Positions 63,401 through 64,000 of a stretch of DNA of 64,000 nt are shown here, in pieces. Under the pieces are notes generated by a model. That model had not been told where the DNA came from. It ran no database searches and saw only the letters and a program-made list of their open reading frames with translations. Origin of the DNA: JAVVTR01 sp036653535 (GTDB lineage: Bacteria > Bacteroidota > Bacteroidia > Bacteroidales > P3). The translations under genes and the position numbers were made by a program. The stretch lies in contig JAVVTR010000001.1 of assembly GCA_036653535.1 (NCBI GenBank), positions 248,001 to 312,000 on the forward strand, written 5' to 3'. The first letter of the stretch is position 1; each line of letters starts with the position of its first letter.

Positions 63401-64000
63401 CCCCGAACCTTTATAGGTTCTTTCCCTTGCAAAAAAATAGTATCGGATTCCTCTTTATATATTGGAATATCCGTTTGGGTATAATGGGCATAATCGCGGT
63501 GTTTTAAACTAATGGTATATAATCCTTTGGCCAAACCTGGGAATGTTACGATGGCAGTATCGCATACCGAAGTTAAACTCTGGCTAAATTCCTCTGTGGT
63601 TGTTTGGCTTTTGAGTTTTATTACGGCATCTTTTAAAGGAGCACCTACTGGCCGTCCCCAAACAAATACAGAATATGTATATAAATTAGCGGGCAAGGTA
63701 ATAATTCCTAAGTCTTGGTTGGTATCTCCAATAGAAATCGTACGTGGGGTAAACTTATATTCCGGTGCTTTCACATCTAATACATAAGCTCTACCTGTAA
63801 GACTTGTTTTTATTAAAAACTTTCCTGAAGCATCAGTAGTGTCTATATAAACCACTTTACCATTGGTTAAACTTACCACGGCCTTTTCTACGTTCTGTTT
63901 TGCTTCATTTTGTATCGTTCCCGTAACATACACGCTGGGTCGATCTATCGAAAGACGAATGCTTGGATATTCACTACTTGTTTGCTTTTCGGTGTAAGGA
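60412..64000 (-). CDS. Large multi-domain surface protein secreted by the type IX system, 5' end outside the window
   Basis: About 1195 residues are visible and the frame is open to the right edge (the last readable part is YTEKQTSSEYPSIRLSIDRP), so the true start is beyond 64000; the GTG at 63931-63933 is not the start. The N-terminal half has several carboxypeptidase-regulatory-like beta modules in tandem (for example NVEKAVVSLTNGKVVYIDTT). Two cleaved-adhesin (MAM-like) modules follow, at about 480-680 and 860-1060 (WAIAPKRRIRNGDVVNFSIR; QGKNIYVAFNYTEKDKFYVM). The last about 75 residues are a type A T9SS sorting domain (ILYPNPVFDGSFLLKTSSAM, then TSGLYFVEVQTEKASLLRKI). Probably a surface adhesin; no protease motif is seen. 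Confidence 0.85.
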   Translation of the reverse strand, partial: PYTEKQTSSEYPSIRLSIDRPSVYVTGTIQNEAKQNVEKAVVSLTNGKVVYIDTTDASGKFLIKTSLTGRAYVLDVKAPEYKFTPRTISIGDTNQDLGIITLPANLYTYSVFVWGRPVGAPLKDAVIKLKSQTTTEEFSQSLTSVCDTAIVTFPGLAKGLYTISLKHRDYAHYTQTDIPIYKEESDTIFLQGKEPIKVRGRVLSSIDHSPLQGVAVDFTCSSEKLTYKDTTDRNGIYEFTLSKIDRFYSITLDRISYNKYTDSVKIPDTTGVIDFGDLTMSLSNIILSLQITTSDGKSAENAVAKMVLNKDTTHFYQANALSNGLVILDNLLPGIYTLQVAKDGYTSYIDTALNVLQTKQVGIELKANIVINSLTVKVTTDNGQRIQGANLYLENKYTGLSYNEVLDSSGIKTFNQMVGGTYLLEIYKEGYIKYIDTALTVVGSVVEEIVLHENKIPPYALKAEVKYNQQNAQADIVFGWNDIGDYYFDSYESYDDFSIDFKPWTLMDLDQKGTASVSNVDYPHMGAPIAAMVFNPFTTKPVCSNESLFPFSGNKYMAFFGAVGAANDDWAIAPKRRIRNGDVVNFSIRQLSASSSKERYTVGVSVKDTLVSNFTIISQGNYLEIGPQWGVFQADLTPYAGEEVYIGIHCISANTGNMLMVDDFYIGAKPEVGSKASPMGEFLLASSKDTQQLFKIYLDGVLVDSTTKTTYTVTNATVGMHTLGVSAMYKSGESSRSEIKTEVKDYAALSAKFTLNLTTNTTESANKAEVTLINKEGIVFSYEVNNGKVEVNFLPKDTYILHINQDGFDNITDTIYFKKDTVLSLELKESIKAPVNPYVEVIKNADGLTSQAIFTWNENIGFNENFENYANFTQNLPPWKNLDLDKYVNFGLSSCTFPGAQKASAGIVFNPSATTPSIYADLASRPHSGNKYIIFISTDQGNPNDYLISPQALIRDGYILRFYAKSYSNVYGLENLNIKISETDTSISSFKILQTITDIPDAWTEYVIDLSSYQGKNIYVAFNYTEKDKFYVMLDDIYIGPKQIAEESLTLRVQNYKIYLNGILKASQKNNRFVFDSLPVGSYVAGVEALYASGTSTRANYSFKVVPTGKEELDGKESFSCILYPNPVFDGSFLLKTSSAMRMVRIYSQDGKTLLQLDGKEQNQMQVNVSNLTSGLYFVEVQTEKASLLRKIIVK

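Noticed and set aside
1..64000. tRNA or rRNA genes
   Set aside because: I looked for cloverleaf and conserved TTCGA-type arms by eye and found none convincing; a covariance scan would be decisive.

Overview
The window looks like a chromosomal segment of a low-GC, Gram-negative member of the Bacteroidota, most likely order Bacteroidales. The evidence is: promoters of the Bacteroidota type (TTG, 19-20 bases, TAnnTTTG) in front of several genes; no Shine-Dalgarno-like spacing; gliding/type IX secretion genes (gldE, gldD, gldA-like) and a large secreted protein with a C-terminal type IX sorting domain; a small Hc1-type histone; an OstA-like protein, a DUF4271 protein and an OmpP1/FadL-type porin typical of the phylum; and a eukaryote-like prolyl-tRNA synthetase. 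I could not fix genus. No rRNA, tRNA or CRISPR array was recognised.

Layout. 1-6.2 kb (minus): one tight gene set, OmpH-like chaperone, nadC, purA, a repeat-containing PepSY-like protein, an OstA-like protein and the start of an LTA-synthase-like sulfatase. 6.3-10.3 kb: recQ divergent from kdsD-lptB (LPS precursor and export). 10.4-13.6 kb (minus): a FadL-like porin and a Tyr/Trp-rich lipoprotein. 13.7-17.6 kb (plus): proS, pth, gldE, gldD. 17.8-19.5 kb (minus): rplY and prs. 19.5-22 kb: a scar of acquired DNA with one intact clostripain-family protease, a broken second copy and a 3' gene remnant. 22.1-31.5 kb (plus): nadB, purB, an ABC exporter, rsgA, an AI-2E family permease, radC and a deacetylase-like protein. 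31.6-38.6 kb (minus): OmpA/TPR lipoprotein, DUF58, trxA, dnaE. 38.8 kb: histone H1-like gene. 39.1-52.9 kb (minus): frr, pyrH, YitT, tsf, rpsB, rpsI, rplM, SulP, yidD, rnpA, hemD, DUF4271, gldA, guanine deaminase, ctp, maf. 53.1-55.1 kb: peptide transporter. 55.2-56.4 kb: RhlE-like helicase. 56.5-60.2 kb: a richer-GC, probably imported cassette (AraC regulator, metallo-hydrolase, flavodoxin-ferredoxin protein, broken TIGR04076 gene). 60.4-64 kb: a multi-domain type IX cargo protein running off the right edge.

How it fits together. Most of the window is conserved housekeeping. Two themes recur: envelope biogenesis (OmpH, OstA, KdsD, LptB, YidD, porin, lipoproteins, type IX secretion) and purine/NAD synthesis, where purA sits with nadC and nadB with purB. 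All six junctions where genes converge carry a long, nearly perfect hairpin flanked by A and T tracts, which reads as a consistent bidirectional terminator design. The two regions least like the rest are the protease scar at 19.5-22 kb and the cassette at 56.5-60.2 kb; these, plus a membrane-anchored guanine deaminase, a histone-like tail on HemD and an insertion in RnpA, are the best candidates for new biology. I did not find a clear anti-phage or otherwise wholly new system.
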